64,000 bases of DNA from Caenimonas aquaedulcis (GTDB lineage: Bacteria; Pseudomonadota; Gammaproteobacteria; Burkholderiales; Burkholderiaceae_C), in contig NZ_JADWYS010000001.1 in assembly GCF_015831345.1 (NCBI RefSeq), positions 3,686,618 through 3,750,617 on the forward strand, given 5' to 3'. Below are positions 50,452 to 61,646 of this stretch, piece by piece (within the stretch, counting starts at the first letter, position 1; the number at the start of each line of letters is the position of its first letter). Under the pieces are notes generated by a model, which ran no database searches, had not been told where the DNA came from, and was given only the letters and a program-made list of their open reading frames with translations. The position numbers and the translations under genes were made by a program.

Positions 50452-52335
50452 ATGCCGTCCAAGGAAGAAAATCCCGGCTTGCTGTCCAAGGTCGTGAAGT
50501 TCGTCAAGAACCCGACGACGAACTGGGCCGATCTGGACCAGCAGGAAACCGACCGCGAAAGCTCGTACTCCAAGCAGATGCTCAAGGAGATGATCGAGCG
50601 CAAGCGGCGCAACGACTTCGTGCGCAAGCGCGAATTCGACATGCTGCGCAAGATGCGCCGCAGCGAGGTCATGGCGGGGCAGGACCCGGCGGCGCGGCCG
50701 TCCTTCTTCCAGAGCTCGATGCCGTCCAAGCCGGACGACCGCGCGACCACGCTCAAGAAGATCGACGAGATCGAGGCGCAGATGTCCATGCAGTGGTGGA
50801 AGACCAAGCATGGCGAGAACGCGGGCCGTGCCCCTGGCGGCAATTTCCCGGTGTCGTCGCACGTGCCGCCCGATTCGGTGGACAGCGGGGCGCCACCGCC
50901 GCAGCGGCCTTCGTCCTATACCAAGACGGAGCCGATGCCGCTACAACCCGTGGCGCAGGAAGAAGAGACCGAGCAGGCGGACCTCTCGCCCATGCTCCAC
51001 TTCCGCAATTCCGAACCCGTGATGCAGCCGCCCGCCGCGGCGCCGCGCATGCAGCCGCCGCCGCCGCCCGCCATGCCGCCGGCGGCCCGCACCGCGATGC
51101 CGCTTGCGCGGCCGCCGGCCGCACCCGCGATCAGCGCGGTCACGAGCGACGCGCCCAATTCCGAGCCGAGCAGCACGAACACCGGGTTCTCCGCGTCGAA
51201 GATGATCGCGATCGACGTCGACGAGTTCGCGCACGATCCGGAGCTCGAGGAAGCCTCGATCCGCTTCGCCAATGGCGACGACGAGGGCGCCGAGGCCGGG
51301 CTGCTGGAAGTGCTGGGGCCGCAGGGTTCGCGCATCGACCACGAGGACACCTGGCTCACGCTGTTCGACCTGTACCGCGCGAGCGGGCAGCAGGAGCGCT
51401 TCGAGACCGCGGCCATCGATTTCGCCGGCCGCTTCGGCCGTTCGGCACCGCAATGGGTTTCGTTCCCCGAGGCCGTGGGCCGCATGCAGGCGGCGCCGCC
51501 CGCGGCGCCCCAAGGCAACCAGCCCGCTGCCAACTGGACCTGCCCGGCCACCTTCGGCACGCAGACGCTGGCCGCGATGTCGGCCGCGCTCGCCAAGGCG
51601 CAGCCGCCGTGGCGCCTCTCCTGGATCAAGCTCCACACCATCGACGATGCGGCGGTGGAGGGCCTCACCCGCCTGTTCACGCAGTGGTCGGCGCAACCCG
51701 TGCAATTGCGATTCATCGCCGGGGACAACCTCGAGAAGGTGCTGAAGAACGCGACGCCGTCCGGGGACAAGGGCACCAACCCGGCCTGGTGGAAACTGCG
51801 CATGGAAGTCCTGCGCGTGATGCACCGGCCCGATGAGTTCGAACTGGTGGCGCTCGACTATTGCGTCACCTACGAAGTCTCGCCGCCCTCTTGGGACAGC
51901 GCGCGCTGCGAATACAAGCCCCTGCAGGAAGACGGCAGTTACGTGGCGGGCCACACCATCGTGGGCGAAGCCTTCCACGATTCGATGTCCTCCGGCCTGG
52001 GCACGCTCGGTTACAGCGACACGCATGTGGCCGGCCTGAGTGCGCAGGCGTCCAACGTCGCCACCGTGGAGCTGGCCGGGCAGATCCTCGGCGACGCTAC
52101 CGAGGCGCTGGACCTGCTGGACGCCAAGCTCGCCGGCGCGGACGTGATGATCATTTCATGCGCGCGTCTGATCCGTATCGACTTCTCCGCCGCCGGCACG
52201 CTGCTGAACTGGGTGACGGCGCGGCAGGCCGAAGGACGCCAGGTGCAGTTCGTCGAAGTGCACCGCCTGGTCGCCGCGTTCTTCAATGTCATCGGCATCG
52301 CCGAGCATGCGCGCGTGATGGCGCGCGCCGACTGA
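50452..52335 (+). CDS. STAS-domain protein with Pro-rich middle
   Basis: A 627-residue cytoplasmic protein. N-terminal basic helical part (Q-M-L-K-E-M-I-E-R-K-R-R-N-D-F-V-R-K-R-E), a long Pro/Ala/Met-rich disordered middle (residues ~130-240), an acidic mixed region, and two STAS-like alpha/beta parts, the second near the C-terminus (D-V-M-I-I-S-C-A-R-L-I-R-I-D-F-S-A-A-G-T-L-L-N-W). The usual Ser/Thr phosphosite of anti-anti-sigma factors is not clear. Role unknown; 48 bases after the DksA gene. Confidence 0.8.
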   Translation: MPSKEENPGLLSKVVKFVKNPTTNWADLDQQETDRESSYSKQMLKEMIERKRRNDFVRKREFDMLRKMRRSEVMAGQDPAARPSFFQSSMPSKPDDRATTLKKIDEIEAQMSMQWWKTKHGENAGRAPGGNFPVSSHVPPDSVDSGAPPPQRPSSYTKTEPMPLQPVAQEEETEQADLSPMLHFRNSEPVMQPPAAAPRMQPPPPPAMPPAARTAMPLARPPAAPAISAVTSDAPNSEPSSTNTGFSASKMIAIDVDEFAHDPELEEASIRFANGDDEGAEAGLLEVLGPQGSRIDHEDTWLTLFDLYRASGQQERFETAAIDFAGRFGRSAPQWVSFPEAVGRMQAAPPAAPQGNQPAANWTCPATFGTQTLAAMSAALAKAQPPWRLSWIKLHTIDDAAVEGLTRLFTQWSAQPVQLRFIAGDNLEKVLKNATPSGDKGTNPAWWKLRMEVLRVMHRPDEFELVALDYCVTYEVSPPSWDSARCEYKPLQEDGSYVAGHTIVGEAFHDSMSSGLGTLGYSDTHVAGLSAQASNVATVELAGQILGDATEALDLLDAKLAGADVMIISCARLIRIDFSAAGTLLNWVTARQAEGRQVQFVEVHRLVAAFFNVIGIAEHARVMARAD

Positions 52336-52597
52336 ACGCCTCCTTCACATCCAGCGTGTTCCCTTTCGGCGGCGCGAACTTCGCGTTGCCCGCGTGCGCC
52401 TCGCGTGTGGCGCCCTCCCCAGGCAGGTGACGCACGGACACATCTTCGCGACGGTTGAGGTTTCAAATGAAGAGCCTTCGCTAAGTGCTTCATTTAGAAC
52501 GAGTTTTGTTCGCGCGCTGTCGCGAAAGGCGCTCTAAGTCGTTGATTTCATTGCGAATTTGGCACAACTCGGCGCTTGCGCTGCTGAGTTTTCCTGC
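52336..52597 (+). other. Intergenic region before the dcw cluster
   Basis: 262 bases without a gene between the STAS gene and the mraZ promoter. It contains an 8-base inverted repeat AAATGAAG/CTTCATTT (52465-52495) that may act as a weak terminator, and a marked fall in GC towards mraZ. No RNA gene seen. A possible -35 TTGCGC lies at 52576-52581. Confidence 0.5.
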
Positions 52598-52640
52598 TAC
52601 AGTGCAAAAAAGTGCAATTAAGTGGTGATTCGTGCCTTCG
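52598..52640 (+). promoter_or_regulatory. mraZ promoter -10 and four MraZ-operator-like repeats
   Basis: Four GTG units at exact 10-base steps: AGTGCAAAAA (52601), AGTGCAATTA (52611), AGTGGTGATT (52621) and CGTGCCTTCG (52631). MraZ represses its own operon by binding such 10-base direct repeats. They overlap the -10 TACAGT (52598-52603), 16 bases after TTGCGC (52576), so bound MraZ would block the polymerase. Confidence 0.82.
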
Positions 52641-52683
52641 CACACCCACCATTGCGCTTCAACCGTAGCAAGGGCTCACACAG

Positions 52684-53112
52684 GTGTTCCAAGGCGCTTC
52701 GTCGCTCAGTCTCGATGCCAAAGGCCGGCTGTCGGTGCCCACGCGGCACCGCGACGTCCTGGGCGCGACTGCGAACAACCAGCTCACCATCACGCGCCAC
52801 CCCCACGGTTGCCTCATGATTTTCCCGCGCCCGGAGTGGGACAAATTCAGCGCCCGTATCGGGGCGTTACCCATGGATGCGCAGTGGTGGAAGAGAATCT
52901 TCCTGGGCAACGCGATGGACGTGGAGCTCGACGGTACGGGGCGCGTCCTCATCTCCCCCGAGCTGCGCGCGGCGGCAGGGATCGAGAAGGAAACGATGCT
53001 GCTCGGGATGGGCAACCACTTCGAGCTCTGGGACAGGGCGACCTACGAAGCCAAGGAAGCGGAGGCGCTGCGCGGCGAAATGCCCGACGTCTTCAAGGAA
53101 TTTTCCTTCTGA
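52684..53112 (+). CDS. mraZ: Transcriptional regulator MraZ
   Basis: A 142-residue AbrB-like protein with two D-x-x-G-R motifs: [10 protein letters not shown] near residue 10 and L-D-G-T-G-R-V-L-I near 83. Starts with GTG. Represses the dcw cluster through the repeats at 52601-52640. First gene of the cluster. Confidence 0.95.
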   Translation: MFQGASSLSLDAKGRLSVPTRHRDVLGATANNQLTITRHPHGCLMIFPRPEWDKFSARIGALPMDAQWWKRIFLGNAMDVELDGTGRVLISPELRAAAGIEKETMLLGMGNHFELWDRATYEAKEAEALRGEMPDVFKEFSF

Positions 53113-53121
53113 AAGCAGGCG

Positions 53122-54045
53122 GTGGACACCACATGGAATCACACCACCGTCTTGTTGAACGAAGCAGTCGAAGCCCTCTCGGCAGACTCATTCACCAAGC
53201 CGGACCAAACCTACGTCGACGCCACCTTCGGCCGCGGCGGGCACTCGCGCCTGATTCTTTCGCGCATGGATGCCTCGAGCCGGCTCATCGCGTTCGACAA
53301 GGACCCGGAGGCCGTCGCGGTGGCCAACACCATCGAGGACGCGCGCTTCTCCATCCGCCACGAGGGCTTCTCGGCGATCAGCGAACTGCAGGGCGGCAGC
53401 GTCGCGGGTCTCCTGATGGACCTCGGCGTGAGCTCGCCGCAGATCGACAACCCGGCGCGCGGCTTCTCCTTCCGCGGCGACGGCCCGCTGGACATGCGCA
53501 TGGACACCACGCGGGGCGAGAGCGTGGCCGATTGGCTCGCCACGGCGGAAGCCGGGCAGATCGCGGAGGTGATACGTGACTATGGCGAAGAACGGTTTGC
53601 TGTTCAGATTGCAAAGGCGGTTGTTGCTCGCCGACAGGAACGGGGGCCTCTTTCAACCACCGCCGAACTGGCCCAGCTCGTGGCTGGCACGGTCAAAACC
53701 CGCGAGCCGGGCCAGGACCCTGCAACGCGCACATTTCAGGCTCTTCGGATTTTCATCAACGCCGAGCTTGAAGAGCTGCAACAGGCGCTAGAGGCGAGCT
53801 TGGACATCCTGCAGCCCTCCGGACGCCTGGTGGTGATCGCCTTCCATTCGCTGGAAGACCGCATCGTCAAGCAATTCATCGCGAAGCATTCGCGCGAGGT
53901 GTTCGACCGCCGCGCGCCTTTCGCGCAGCCCAAGGCGATGAAGCTGCAGGCCCTGGAGCGCATCAAGCCGACATCGGACGAGATCGCGGCGAACCCGCGT
54001 TCGCGCAGCGCGATCATGCGCGTCGCGCAAAGGACGGCGGCATGA
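53122..54045 (+). CDS. rsmH: 16S rRNA m4C1402 methyltransferase
   Basis: A 307-residue enzyme (MraW). Start [13 protein letters not shown], motif [21 protein letters not shown], and the [11 protein letters not shown] end. GTG start. N4-methylation of C1402. The 53570-53790 part has visibly lower GC than the rest of the gene. Confidence 0.96.
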   Translation: MDTTWNHTTVLLNEAVEALSADSFTKPDQTYVDATFGRGGHSRLILSRMDASSRLIAFDKDPEAVAVANTIEDARFSIRHEGFSAISELQGGSVAGLLMDLGVSSPQIDNPARGFSFRGDGPLDMRMDTTRGESVADWLATAEAGQIAEVIRDYGEERFAVQIAKAVVARRQERGPLSTTAELAQLVAGTVKTREPGQDPATRTFQALRIFINAELEELQQALEASLDILQPSGRLVVIAFHSLEDRIVKQFIAKHSREVFDRRAPFAQPKAMKLQALERIKPTSDEIAANPRSRSAIMRVAQRTAA

Positions 54046-54326
54046 GCGCGAACTCCACGCGCCTGAACATGGTGCTGCTGCTCGCGGTGATCGCGAGCGC
54101 GCTCTTCCTCGTGAAGACGCAATACGAGTCGCGCCACCTCTTCGCGGAGCTGGACAAGGCCAACGGGGAAGCCAGGCGCATCGAGGTCGAGAACGGCCGC
54201 CTGCAAGTCGAAAAGCGCGCGCAGGCCACGCCGCTGCGCGTGGAAAAGCTCGCGAAGGAACAGCTGCAGATGCGCAGCGCCTCGCCCGCGATCACGCAGT
54301 ACGTCAAGCAGGGGGCGCAGCAGTGA
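54042..54326 (+). CDS. ftsL: Cell division protein FtsL
   Basis: A 94-residue bitopic protein: short N-terminus, one membrane helix (about residues 8-24) and a periplasmic coiled coil ([22 protein letters not shown]). Part of the FtsQLB divisome complex. Overlaps rsmH and ftsI by 4 bases each. Confidence 0.93.
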   Translation: MSANSTRLNMVLLLAVIASALFLVKTQYESRHLFAELDKANGEARRIEVENGRLQVEKRAQATPLRVEKLAKEQLQMRSASPAITQYVKQGAQQ

Positions 54327-56056
54327 GCCGCAGCGTCGCCTACACCTCCAGTCCGTTGCTCGCGAGCAAGACGCCCGTGTGGCGCAGCAAGTTCATCGTG
54401 GCCGCGATCGCCGTCGGCTTCCTGGCGCTGGCGGGGCGCGCCGCGTGGGTGCAGGTGTTCGCCAACGACTTCTTCCAGAAGCAGGGCGAGGTGCGCTTCG
54501 CGCGCACGCTCGAGCTGCCCGCCACGCGCGGCCGCATCCTGGACCGCAACGGCTTGCTGCTCGCCTCGAGCGTTCCCGCGCCGAGCATCTGGGCGATCCC
54601 TGAAGACGTGGACCGCGACCGCGCGAAGCTGGTGCAGCTCGCGAAGCTCCTCGAGATGCCGGTAGCGGACCTCGACAAGAAGCTGGAGAACGAAGACAAG
54701 ACCTTCGTGTGGCTCAAGCGCCAGGTCGACGAGGACGTCGCGAAACAGGTCGCGGCGCTGGACATCAAGGGCATCTACCAGCGCAAGGAATACAAGCGCC
54801 AGTACCCGGAGGGCGAAGCGGCCGCGCACGTGGTCGGCTTCACCAACGTGGAAGACATCGGCCAGGAAGGCATGGAGCTCGCGTTCCAGAAGCAGCTCGC
54901 GGGCCGCGCCGGCATGCGCCACGTGATCAAGGACCGCCTGGGCCGCGTGGTCGAGGACGTGGGCGAGCAGGTGCTGCCCGTGCCGGGCAAGGACATGCAG
55001 CTGTCGATCGACAGCAAGGTGCAGTTCTTCGCCTACCAGAAGCTGCGCGACGCCGTGATCGAAAACCGCGCGAAGGCCGGCAGTGTCGTCGTGATGGATG
55101 CGGCGACGGGCGAGGTGCTCGCGCTCGCCAACTACCCGAGCTACTCGCCCAACAAGCGGCAGAACCTGTCGGGCGAGCAGCTGCGCAACCGCGCGCTCAC
55201 CGACACCTTCGAGCCCGGCTCGACGATGAAGCCCTTCACCATCGGCCTTGCGCTGGAGACGGGTCTCGTGACGCCGCAGACCCCCATCCAGACCGCGCCG
55301 GGCTACGTGATGATGAGCGGGATGAAGATTTCGGATTCGCATGCGCACGGCATGCTGACCGTGCAGGAAGTGATCCAGAAATCGAGCAACGTGGGGACGC
55401 TCAAGATCGCGTTGCAGATGCAGCCCCGGCAGATGTGGGAGCTCTTCACGCAGGCCGGCTTCGGCCAGAAGCCGCAGATCACCTTCCCCGGCGCCGTGAG
55501 CGGCCGTGTGCGGCCCTACAAAACCTGGAAGCCGGTGGAGCAGGCGACGATGTCGTACGGCTACGGCCTTTCCGCATCCCTCTTCCAGATGGCGCGCTCG
55601 TACACCGTGTGGGCGCACGACGGGCAGATCATCCCCGCCACGCTCATCAAGACGGACGAGCCGGTGACGGGCGTGCAGGTGTTCTCGCCGAAGACGGCGG
55701 CCGAAGTGCGCACCATGCTGCAGATGGCCGCGGGCCCGGGCGGGACGGGTCCCAAGGCGCAGACCCTCGGCTACTCGGTCGGGGGCAAGTCCGGCACCGC
55801 GTACAAGCAGGTGGGCAAGGGCTATGTCACCAACAAGTACCGCTCCTGGTTCGTCGGCATCGCACCCATCGACAAGCCGCGCATCATCGTCGCGGTGATG
55901 GTGGACGAGCCGTCCGCGGGCAAGTACTTCGGCGGCGACGTCGCCGCGCCGATCTTCAGCACCACCGTGCAGCAGACGCTGCGGCTGATGGGCGTGCAGC
56001 CCGACATGACCGTCAAGCCGCAGGTGGTGGTGAACGCCGTGGAGGAGTCGTTCTGA
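54323..56056 (+). CDS. ftsI: Peptidoglycan transpeptidase FtsI (PBP3)
   Basis: A 577-residue septal transpeptidase. One N-terminal membrane helix, R-G-R-I-L-D-R-N-G start of the pedestal, active Ser in G-S-T-M-K-P-F, S-S-N, and K-S-G-T-A. Cross-links septal peptidoglycan with FtsW. Overlaps murE by one base. Confidence 0.96.
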   Translation: MSRSVAYTSSPLLASKTPVWRSKFIVAAIAVGFLALAGRAAWVQVFANDFFQKQGEVRFARTLELPATRGRILDRNGLLLASSVPAPSIWAIPEDVDRDRAKLVQLAKLLEMPVADLDKKLENEDKTFVWLKRQVDEDVAKQVAALDIKGIYQRKEYKRQYPEGEAAAHVVGFTNVEDIGQEGMELAFQKQLAGRAGMRHVIKDRLGRVVEDVGEQVLPVPGKDMQLSIDSKVQFFAYQKLRDAVIENRAKAGSVVVMDAATGEVLALANYPSYSPNKRQNLSGEQLRNRALTDTFEPGSTMKPFTIGLALETGLVTPQTPIQTAPGYVMMSGMKISDSHAHGMLTVQEVIQKSSNVGTLKIALQMQPRQMWELFTQAGFGQKPQITFPGAVSGRVRPYKTWKPVEQATMSYGYGLSASLFQMARSYTVWAHDGQIIPATLIKTDEPVTGVQVFSPKTAAEVRTMLQMAAGPGGTGPKAQTLGYSVGGKSGTAYKQVGKGYVTNKYRSWFVGIAPIDKPRIIVAVMVDEPSAGKYFGGDVAAPIFSTTVQQTLRLMGVQPDMTVKPQVVVNAVEESF

Positions 56057-57540
56057 TGCACGAACTCCACACGCCGCAGGAAGCCGCCGGCTGGCTGCGC
56101 GAACGCGTGACCGGCACGCTGCACTGCGACAGCCGCAAGATCGCCGCGGGCGACGGGTTCATCGCCTGGCCGGGCGCCGCGACCGACGGGCGCATGCACG
56201 TGCATGCCGCGCTCGCGCAGGGCGCCGCCGCGTGCCTGGTCGAGCGCAGCGGCGTGGAGTCTTTCGGCTTCGAGCGCGGCGAGATCGCGTCGTTCGAACG
56301 CCTGAAGGCGGCGACGGGCCCCGTGGCCGACGCCTTTTTCGGGCAGCCCAGCGATGCGCTCGCGGTGCTCGCGGTGACGGGGACGAACGGCAAGACGTCC
56401 ACGGCCTGGTGGCTCGCGCAGGCCCTGTCGAACCTCGAAGGCCCGCATGCGATGCCTTGCGGCGTCATCGGCACGCTGGGCACGGGCCGTCCGCCGAAAG
56501 TGGAATTCACCGGCCTCACGACGCCGGACCCGGTGCTGCTGCAGCGGCAGCTGCGCCGTTTCGTCGACGAGGGCGTCAAGGCTTGCGCCATCGAGGCATC
56601 GTCGGTCGGCATCGTGGAGCGGCGCCTGGACGGCACGCGCATCCGCGTGGCCATGTTCACCAACTTCACGCAGGACCACCTGGACTACCACGGCGACATG
56701 GCGTCCTACTGGGAGGCCAAGGCGGAGCTCTTCCGCTGGCCCGGCCTGCGGTCCGCCGTGGTCAACATCGACGACGAGAAAGGCCGAGCGCTGGCCGCTT
56801 CGCTCGCGGGCGGCGCGCTGGACGTGTGGACCGTGTCCTGCGTCGAAGATGCGCGGCTCATGGCACGCGGCATCGGCTACGGCGACGAAGGCCTGTACTT
56901 CGATGTGATCGAAGGTGGCGAATCGCACCGCGTCAGGACGCGGCTGATCGGCCAGTACAACGTCTCCAACCTGCTCGGCGTGATCGGCGCGATGCGCGCC
57001 CTCGCCGTGCCACTGGCGCAGGCGGTGCGGGCCTGTGAAGGCCTGCTGCCCGTGCCCGGGCGCATGGAACGCCTGCAGGAGGCGGGCAAGCCCGTCATCG
57101 CGGTCGACTACGCGCACACGCCCGACGCGCTGGACAAGGCGCTGCAGGCCCTGCGCCCGCTGGCGGCGCAGCGCGACGGCAAGCTCTGGTGCGTGTTCGG
57201 CTGCGGCGGGGACCGGGATCCCACCAAGCGGCCCCTGATGGCCGCGGTGGTCGAGAAGAATGCCGACCGCGTGGTCGTCACCAGCGACAACCCGCGCAGC
57301 GAGAAGCCCGAGAACATCATCAGCCAGATCCTGCTGGGCCTGTCGCACCACCAATGCGTGCAGGTGCAGGCCGACCGCGCGCTGGCCATCAGCGAAACCA
57401 TCGCCGCCGCGGCCGCGCAGGACGTCGTGCTGCTGGCCGGCAAGGGGCACGAGGACTACCAGGAGATCGCGGGCGAGAAGCTGCCCTTCTCCGACAAGGT
57501 GCACGCGCAGGCCGCGCTCGACGCGAGGGGGGCGGCATGA
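56056..57540 (+). CDS. murE: UDP-MurNAc-tripeptide ligase
   Basis: A 494-residue Mur ligase adding diaminopimelate. ATP site T-G-T-N-G-K-T-S near residue 117; H-D-Y-A-H-T-P segment (V-D-Y-A-H-T-P-D-A-L) and D-N-P-R-S-E, the diaminopimelate-selective motif (D-N-P-R). Overlaps murF by 4 bases. Confidence 0.96.
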   Translation: MHELHTPQEAAGWLRERVTGTLHCDSRKIAAGDGFIAWPGAATDGRMHVHAALAQGAAACLVERSGVESFGFERGEIASFERLKAATGPVADAFFGQPSDALAVLAVTGTNGKTSTAWWLAQALSNLEGPHAMPCGVIGTLGTGRPPKVEFTGLTTPDPVLLQRQLRRFVDEGVKACAIEASSVGIVERRLDGTRIRVAMFTNFTQDHLDYHGDMASYWEAKAELFRWPGLRSAVVNIDDEKGRALAASLAGGALDVWTVSCVEDARLMARGIGYGDEGLYFDVIEGGESHRVRTRLIGQYNVSNLLGVIGAMRALAVPLAQAVRACEGLLPVPGRMERLQEAGKPVIAVDYAHTPDALDKALQALRPLAAQRDGKLWCVFGCGGDRDPTKRPLMAAVVEKNADRVVVTSDNPRSEKPENIISQILLGLSHHQCVQVQADRALAISETIAAAAAQDVVLLAGKGHEDYQEIAGEKLPFSDKVHAQAALDARGAA

Positions 57541-58931
57541 ACGGCATGTTCACCCTCGCGGAAGCCCTGCCGTGGATTCCCGGCGCGCGCCTCGTGGGCG
57601 ACGGCGCCGTGGAAGTGCAGCGGGTGCACACGGACACGCGGACCCTGCAAGCCGGCGACCTGTTCGTCGCGATCCGGGGCGAGCGCTTCGACGCGAACGA
57701 CTTCCTTGCCGATGCGAAGGCGAAGGGCGCGGTGGCGGCAATCGCGAACCGCGGCAAGCTGCCCACGGCCATGTCCGGCATCGAAGTGGAAGACACGACG
57801 CAGGCGCTCGGTGCGCTGGCCGCCGGATGGCGCGAACAGTTCGCGCTGCCGCTCATCGCCGTCACCGGCAGCAACGGCAAGACCACCGTGACGCAGATGA
57901 TCGCGTCCATCCTGCGCGCCTGGCAACCCGAGCATATGCTCGCGACGCAGGGCAACTTCAACAACGACATCGGCTTGCCGCTGCAGCTGCTGCGGCTGCG
58001 GGCCGGCCACCGCGTGGCCGTGCTGGAGCTCGGCATGAACCACCCGGGCGAGATCGCCTACCTCGCCGGCCTCGCGAGGCCGACGGTGGCGATGGTGAAC
58101 AACGCGCAGCGCGAACACCAGGAATTCATGGCGACCGTCGAGGCAGTCGCACGGGAAAACGGCAGCGTCATCGAGTCGCTGGCAGCGAACGGCGTGGCCG
58201 TCTTCCCCGCGGACGAGGAATTCACGGAACTCTGGAAGGGCCTCGCCGATGGGCGGCCCTGCATGACATTCGGCGACACGGGCGCCGATATCGTTTTGGC
58301 CGGGACTGAATGGCAACAGGGACACTGGGCCGTGAGCGTGCGAACGCCCGTCGGCCCGGTGGCGTACCGACTCCATATCGCCGGCCGCCATAACGTGCGC
58401 AATTCGCTGGCCGCCACGGCGTGCGCACTCGCGGCGGGCGCGCCGCTTGACGCGATCGCGCGCGGGCTCGAAGCGTTCGAGCCGGTCAAGGGCCGCTCGC
58501 GCGCCGCATCGGTTCAGGTCGCGGGCCGCGCGATCACCCTCGTGGACGACACCTACAACGCCAACCCGGATTCGGTGCGCGCCGCGATCGACGTGCTGGC
58601 CGAGCTGCCCGCGCCGCGCCTGCTCGTGCTCGGCGACATGGGCGAGGTCGGCGACCAGGGGCCGATGTTCCACACCGAAGTCGGCGAGCATGCGCGCCAC
58701 CGGGGGATCGAGCTGCTCTTCACCCTGGGCGAGCAGTCCACCGCGATGGGCGGGCGGCATTTCGCGGACGTGGAATCGCTCAACGCCGCCGTCCTCGCGG
58801 AATTGCCCCGCGCCGGCAGCGTGCTGGTGAAGGGCTCGCGCTTCATGAAGATGGAACGCGTGGTCGAGGCGATCAGCGCATCCGCATCGCCAGAACAACA
58901 ACAAACAGGGGAGCCGCGACATGCTGCTTAG
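57537..58931 (+). CDS. murF: UDP-MurNAc-pentapeptide ligase
   Basis: A 464-residue Mur ligase adding D-Ala-D-Ala. [10 protein letters not shown] near residue 108, [19 protein letters not shown] and L-G-D-M-G-E-V-G. Completes the pentapeptide that MraY uses. Its 3' end overlaps mraY by 11 bases. Confidence 0.96.
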   Translation: MNGMFTLAEALPWIPGARLVGDGAVEVQRVHTDTRTLQAGDLFVAIRGERFDANDFLADAKAKGAVAAIANRGKLPTAMSGIEVEDTTQALGALAAGWREQFALPLIAVTGSNGKTTVTQMIASILRAWQPEHMLATQGNFNNDIGLPLQLLRLRAGHRVAVLELGMNHPGEIAYLAGLARPTVAMVNNAQREHQEFMATVEAVARENGSVIESLAANGVAVFPADEEFTELWKGLADGRPCMTFGDTGADIVLAGTEWQQGHWAVSVRTPVGPVAYRLHIAGRHNVRNSLAATACALAAGAPLDAIARGLEAFEPVKGRSRAASVQVAGRAITLVDDTYNANPDSVRAAIDVLAELPAPRLLVLGDMGEVGDQGPMFHTEVGEHARHRGIELLFTLGEQSTAMGGRHFADVESLNAAVLAELPRAGSVLVKGSRFMKMERVVEAISASASPEQQQTGEPRHAA

Positions 58932-60099
58932 CCTCTCGCAGTGGCTCCAGACGCTCTCGCCGGAATTCGGATTCCTGCGAGTGTTCCAGTACCTCACGTT
59001 CCGCGCGGTGATGGCCGCCATGACCGCGCTGCTGATCGGCCTGGGCGCGGGCCCGTGGGTGATCAACCGCCTCACGCACCTGAAGATCGGCCAGCCCGTG
59101 CGCGGCTACGGCATGGAGACGCACCTCACCAAGAGCGGAACGCCGACGATGGGCGGCGTGCTGATCCTGATTTCGATTGCCATCTCCACGCTGCTGTGGT
59201 TCGACATCACCAACCGCTTCGTGTGGATCGTGCTGGCGGTGACGCTCGGCTTCGGCGCCATCGGCTGGGTGGACGACTGGCGCAAGGTCGTGCACAAGGA
59301 CCCGGAAGGCATGCGGTCGCGCGAGAAGTACTTCTGGCAGTCGCTGATCGGCTTGCTGGCCGCGTTCTACCTCGTGTTCAGCATCTCCGAGAGCTCCAAC
59401 TGGCGCGTGCTGCAACTCTTCTACCAGTGGGTATGGTCCGGTTTCGACGTGAACCTGCCGCCCAAGGCCGGCCTGCTCGTGCCCTTCTTCAAGGAGATCA
59501 GCTACCCGCTGGGCGTGTTCGGCTTCGTGATCATGACCTACCTCGTCATCGTGGGCGCCAGCAATGCGGTGAACCTCACCGACGGGCTGGACGGCCTGGC
59601 GATCATGCCGGTGGTGATGGTCGGCTCGGCGCTCGGCGTGTTCGCGTACGTGACGGGCAGCGCGGTGTATTCGAAGTACCTGTTCTTCCCGCACATCCCC
59701 GGCTCGGGCGAGCTGCTGATTTTCTGCTCCGCGATGGCGGGCGCGGGCCTGGCCTTCCTCTGGTTCAACGCCTACCCGGCGCAGGTGTTCATGGGTGACG
59801 TCGGCGCGCTCGCGCTCGGCGGCGCGCTGGGCACCATCGCGGTCATCGTGCGCCAGGAGATCGTGCTTGCGATCATGGGCGGCATCTTCGTCGTCGAGGC
59901 GCTGTCGGTGATGGCGCAGGTGATGTACTTCAAGTACACGAAGAAGAAGTACGGCGAAGGCCGGCGCATCCTCAAGATGGCGCCGCTGCACCACCACTTC
60001 GAAAAGAGCGGCTGGAAGGAAACGCAAGTGGTCGTGCGTTTCTGGATCATCACGATGCTGCTGTGCCTGGTGGGCCTGTCCACCCTGAAGCTGAGGTGA
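58921..60099 (+). CDS. mraY: Phospho-MurNAc-pentapeptide translocase
   Basis: A 392-residue membrane enzyme making lipid I. About ten membrane helices; Mg/catalytic Asp in G-W-V-D-D-W-R-K and N-L-T-D-G-L-D-G-L, and H-H-H-F near the end. Full length. GTGA overlap with murD. Confidence 0.96.
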   Translation: MLLSLSQWLQTLSPEFGFLRVFQYLTFRAVMAAMTALLIGLGAGPWVINRLTHLKIGQPVRGYGMETHLTKSGTPTMGGVLILISIAISTLLWFDITNRFVWIVLAVTLGFGAIGWVDDWRKVVHKDPEGMRSREKYFWQSLIGLLAAFYLVFSISESSNWRVLQLFYQWVWSGFDVNLPPKAGLLVPFFKEISYPLGVFGFVIMTYLVIVGASNAVNLTDGLDGLAIMPVVMVGSALGVFAYVTGSAVYSKYLFFPHIPGSGELLIFCSAMAGAGLAFLWFNAYPAQVFMGDVGALALGGALGTIAVIVRQEIVLAIMGGIFVVEALSVMAQVMYFKYTKKKYGEGRRILKMAPLHHHFEKSGWKETQVVVRFWIITMLLCLVGLSTLKLR

Positions 60100-61646
60100 G
60101 CGTGGACGAGATCCTCACTCCCACCCCGGAACCCGTGGCGCCGCCCGCGCCGCGCGACGTGCTCGTGCTCGGGCTCGGCCTGTCCGGGCTCGCGATCGCG
60201 CGCTGGTGCGCGCGCCAGGGCGACCGCGTGACGGTGGCGGACACACGCGACGCACCGCCGCAGCTGGATGCGCTGCGCGCGGAGCTGCCCGATGCGACAT
60301 TCGTCGGCGGCGCGTTCGATGCGGGGCTGCTGGAAGGGGTGCAGGCCGTGTACCGCAGCCCGGGACTTTCCCCACAGCAGGTCGCGGCGGTCACCGCACC
60401 GGCGGCGGAGCGCGGCATCGAAGTCGGCGGGGAACTGAGCCTTTTCGCTTCCGCGCTCGCGCAACTCAAGGCCTCGCAAGGCTATGCGCCGGCGGTGCTG
60501 GCCGTCACCGGCACCAATGGCAAGACGACGGTCACCGCGCTCACAGGCCAGCTGGTCGAGCGCGCGGGCAAACGCGTCGCCGTCGCGGGCAACATCGGCC
60601 CCTCGCTGCTCGACACGCTCGCGCAGCAGCTCGATGCGGGGACCTTGCCCGAAGTCTGGGTCGTCGAGCTCTCCAGCTTCCAGCTCGATGCGGCCGGCGA
60701 CTTCGAGCCCACCGCCGCCACCGTCCTGAACGTGACGCAGGACCACCTCGACTGGCACGGCACGATGGACGCGTATGCGCAGGCCAAGTCGCGCATCTTC
60801 GGCAAGGGCGCGTTCATGGTGCTCAACCGCGAGGACCCGCTGGTCATGAAGATGCTGCCCGAGCCCGTGCGCCTGAAGGGCGGCAAGATGGAGCAGCGTG
60901 CATTCATGACCTTCGGCGGCGACATGCCGCAGCGCCCCGGCGATTTCGGCATCGAAGTCGTGAACGGCATGGCCTGGCTGGTGCGCGCGCTGGAAGCCGA
61001 CGAAACGCAAAAACGCAGGAAGGACGCGGAGGAGGAACTCCACTTCCAGCGCCTGATGCCCGCCGACGCGCTGCGCATCCGCGGGCGCCACAACGCGGTC
61101 AATGCGCTGTCGGCACTGGCACTCGCGAGCGCCGCGGGTTGCGCGCTCGGCCCGATGCTCTACGGCCTGCGCGAATACCGCGGCGAGCCGCATCGCGTCG
61201 AGCCGGTCGGCATCGTGCACGACATCGAATACTTCGACGACAGCAAGGGCACGAACGTGGGCGCCACCGTGGCGGCCCTGCAGGGGCTGGGCGCCGAGCG
61301 CAAGGTCGTCGTCATCCTCGGTGGCGACGGCAAGGGCCAGGATTTCTCGCCGCTCGCCGCGCCGGTCGCGCGCTATGCGCGCGCCGCGGTGTTGATCGGC
61401 CGCGACGCGCCGCAGATCCGCGCAGTGCTGGAGCCCCAGGGCGTCGTGCTGCTGGACGCCGCAACGATGGAAGAGGCCGTCGCCGTCGCCACGGCGCAAG
61501 CGAAGCCCGGCGACGCCGTGCTGATGTCGCCGGCCTGCGCGAGCTTCGACATGTTCCGCAACTATCCGCACCGCGCCGAGGTGTTCCGCGCGGCCGTGCG
61601 CGCCATCGCCGACGAAGCCGGCGTGCAGATGGAGGGCAGCGCATGA
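60096..61646 (+). CDS. murD: UDP-MurNAc-L-Ala:D-Glu ligase
   Basis: A 516-residue Mur ligase. N-terminal dinucleotide-like [12 protein letters not shown] site T-G-T-N-G-K-T-T near residue 147, and D-D-S-K-G-T-N. Somewhat longer than E. coli MurD, with an insert near residues 300-320 ([12 protein letters not shown]). Start could be the GTG at 60096 (overlapping the mraY stop) or at 60102. Confidence 0.94.
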   Translation: MSVDEILTPTPEPVAPPAPRDVLVLGLGLSGLAIARWCARQGDRVTVADTRDAPPQLDALRAELPDATFVGGAFDAGLLEGVQAVYRSPGLSPQQVAAVTAPAAERGIEVGGELSLFASALAQLKASQGYAPAVLAVTGTNGKTTVTALTGQLVERAGKRVAVAGNIGPSLLDTLAQQLDAGTLPEVWVVELSSFQLDAAGDFEPTAATVLNVTQDHLDWHGTMDAYAQAKSRIFGKGAFMVLNREDPLVMKMLPEPVRLKGGKMEQRAFMTFGGDMPQRPGDFGIEVVNGMAWLVRALEADETQKRRKDAEEELHFQRLMPADALRIRGRHNAVNALSALALASAAGCALGPMLYGLREYRGEPHRVEPVGIVHDIEYFDDSKGTNVGATVAALQGLGAERKVVVILGGDGKGQDFSPLAAPVARYARAAVLIGRDAPQIRAVLEPQGVVLLDAATMEEAVAVATAQAKPGDAVLMSPACASFDMFRNYPHRAEVFRAAVRAIADEAGVQMEGSA

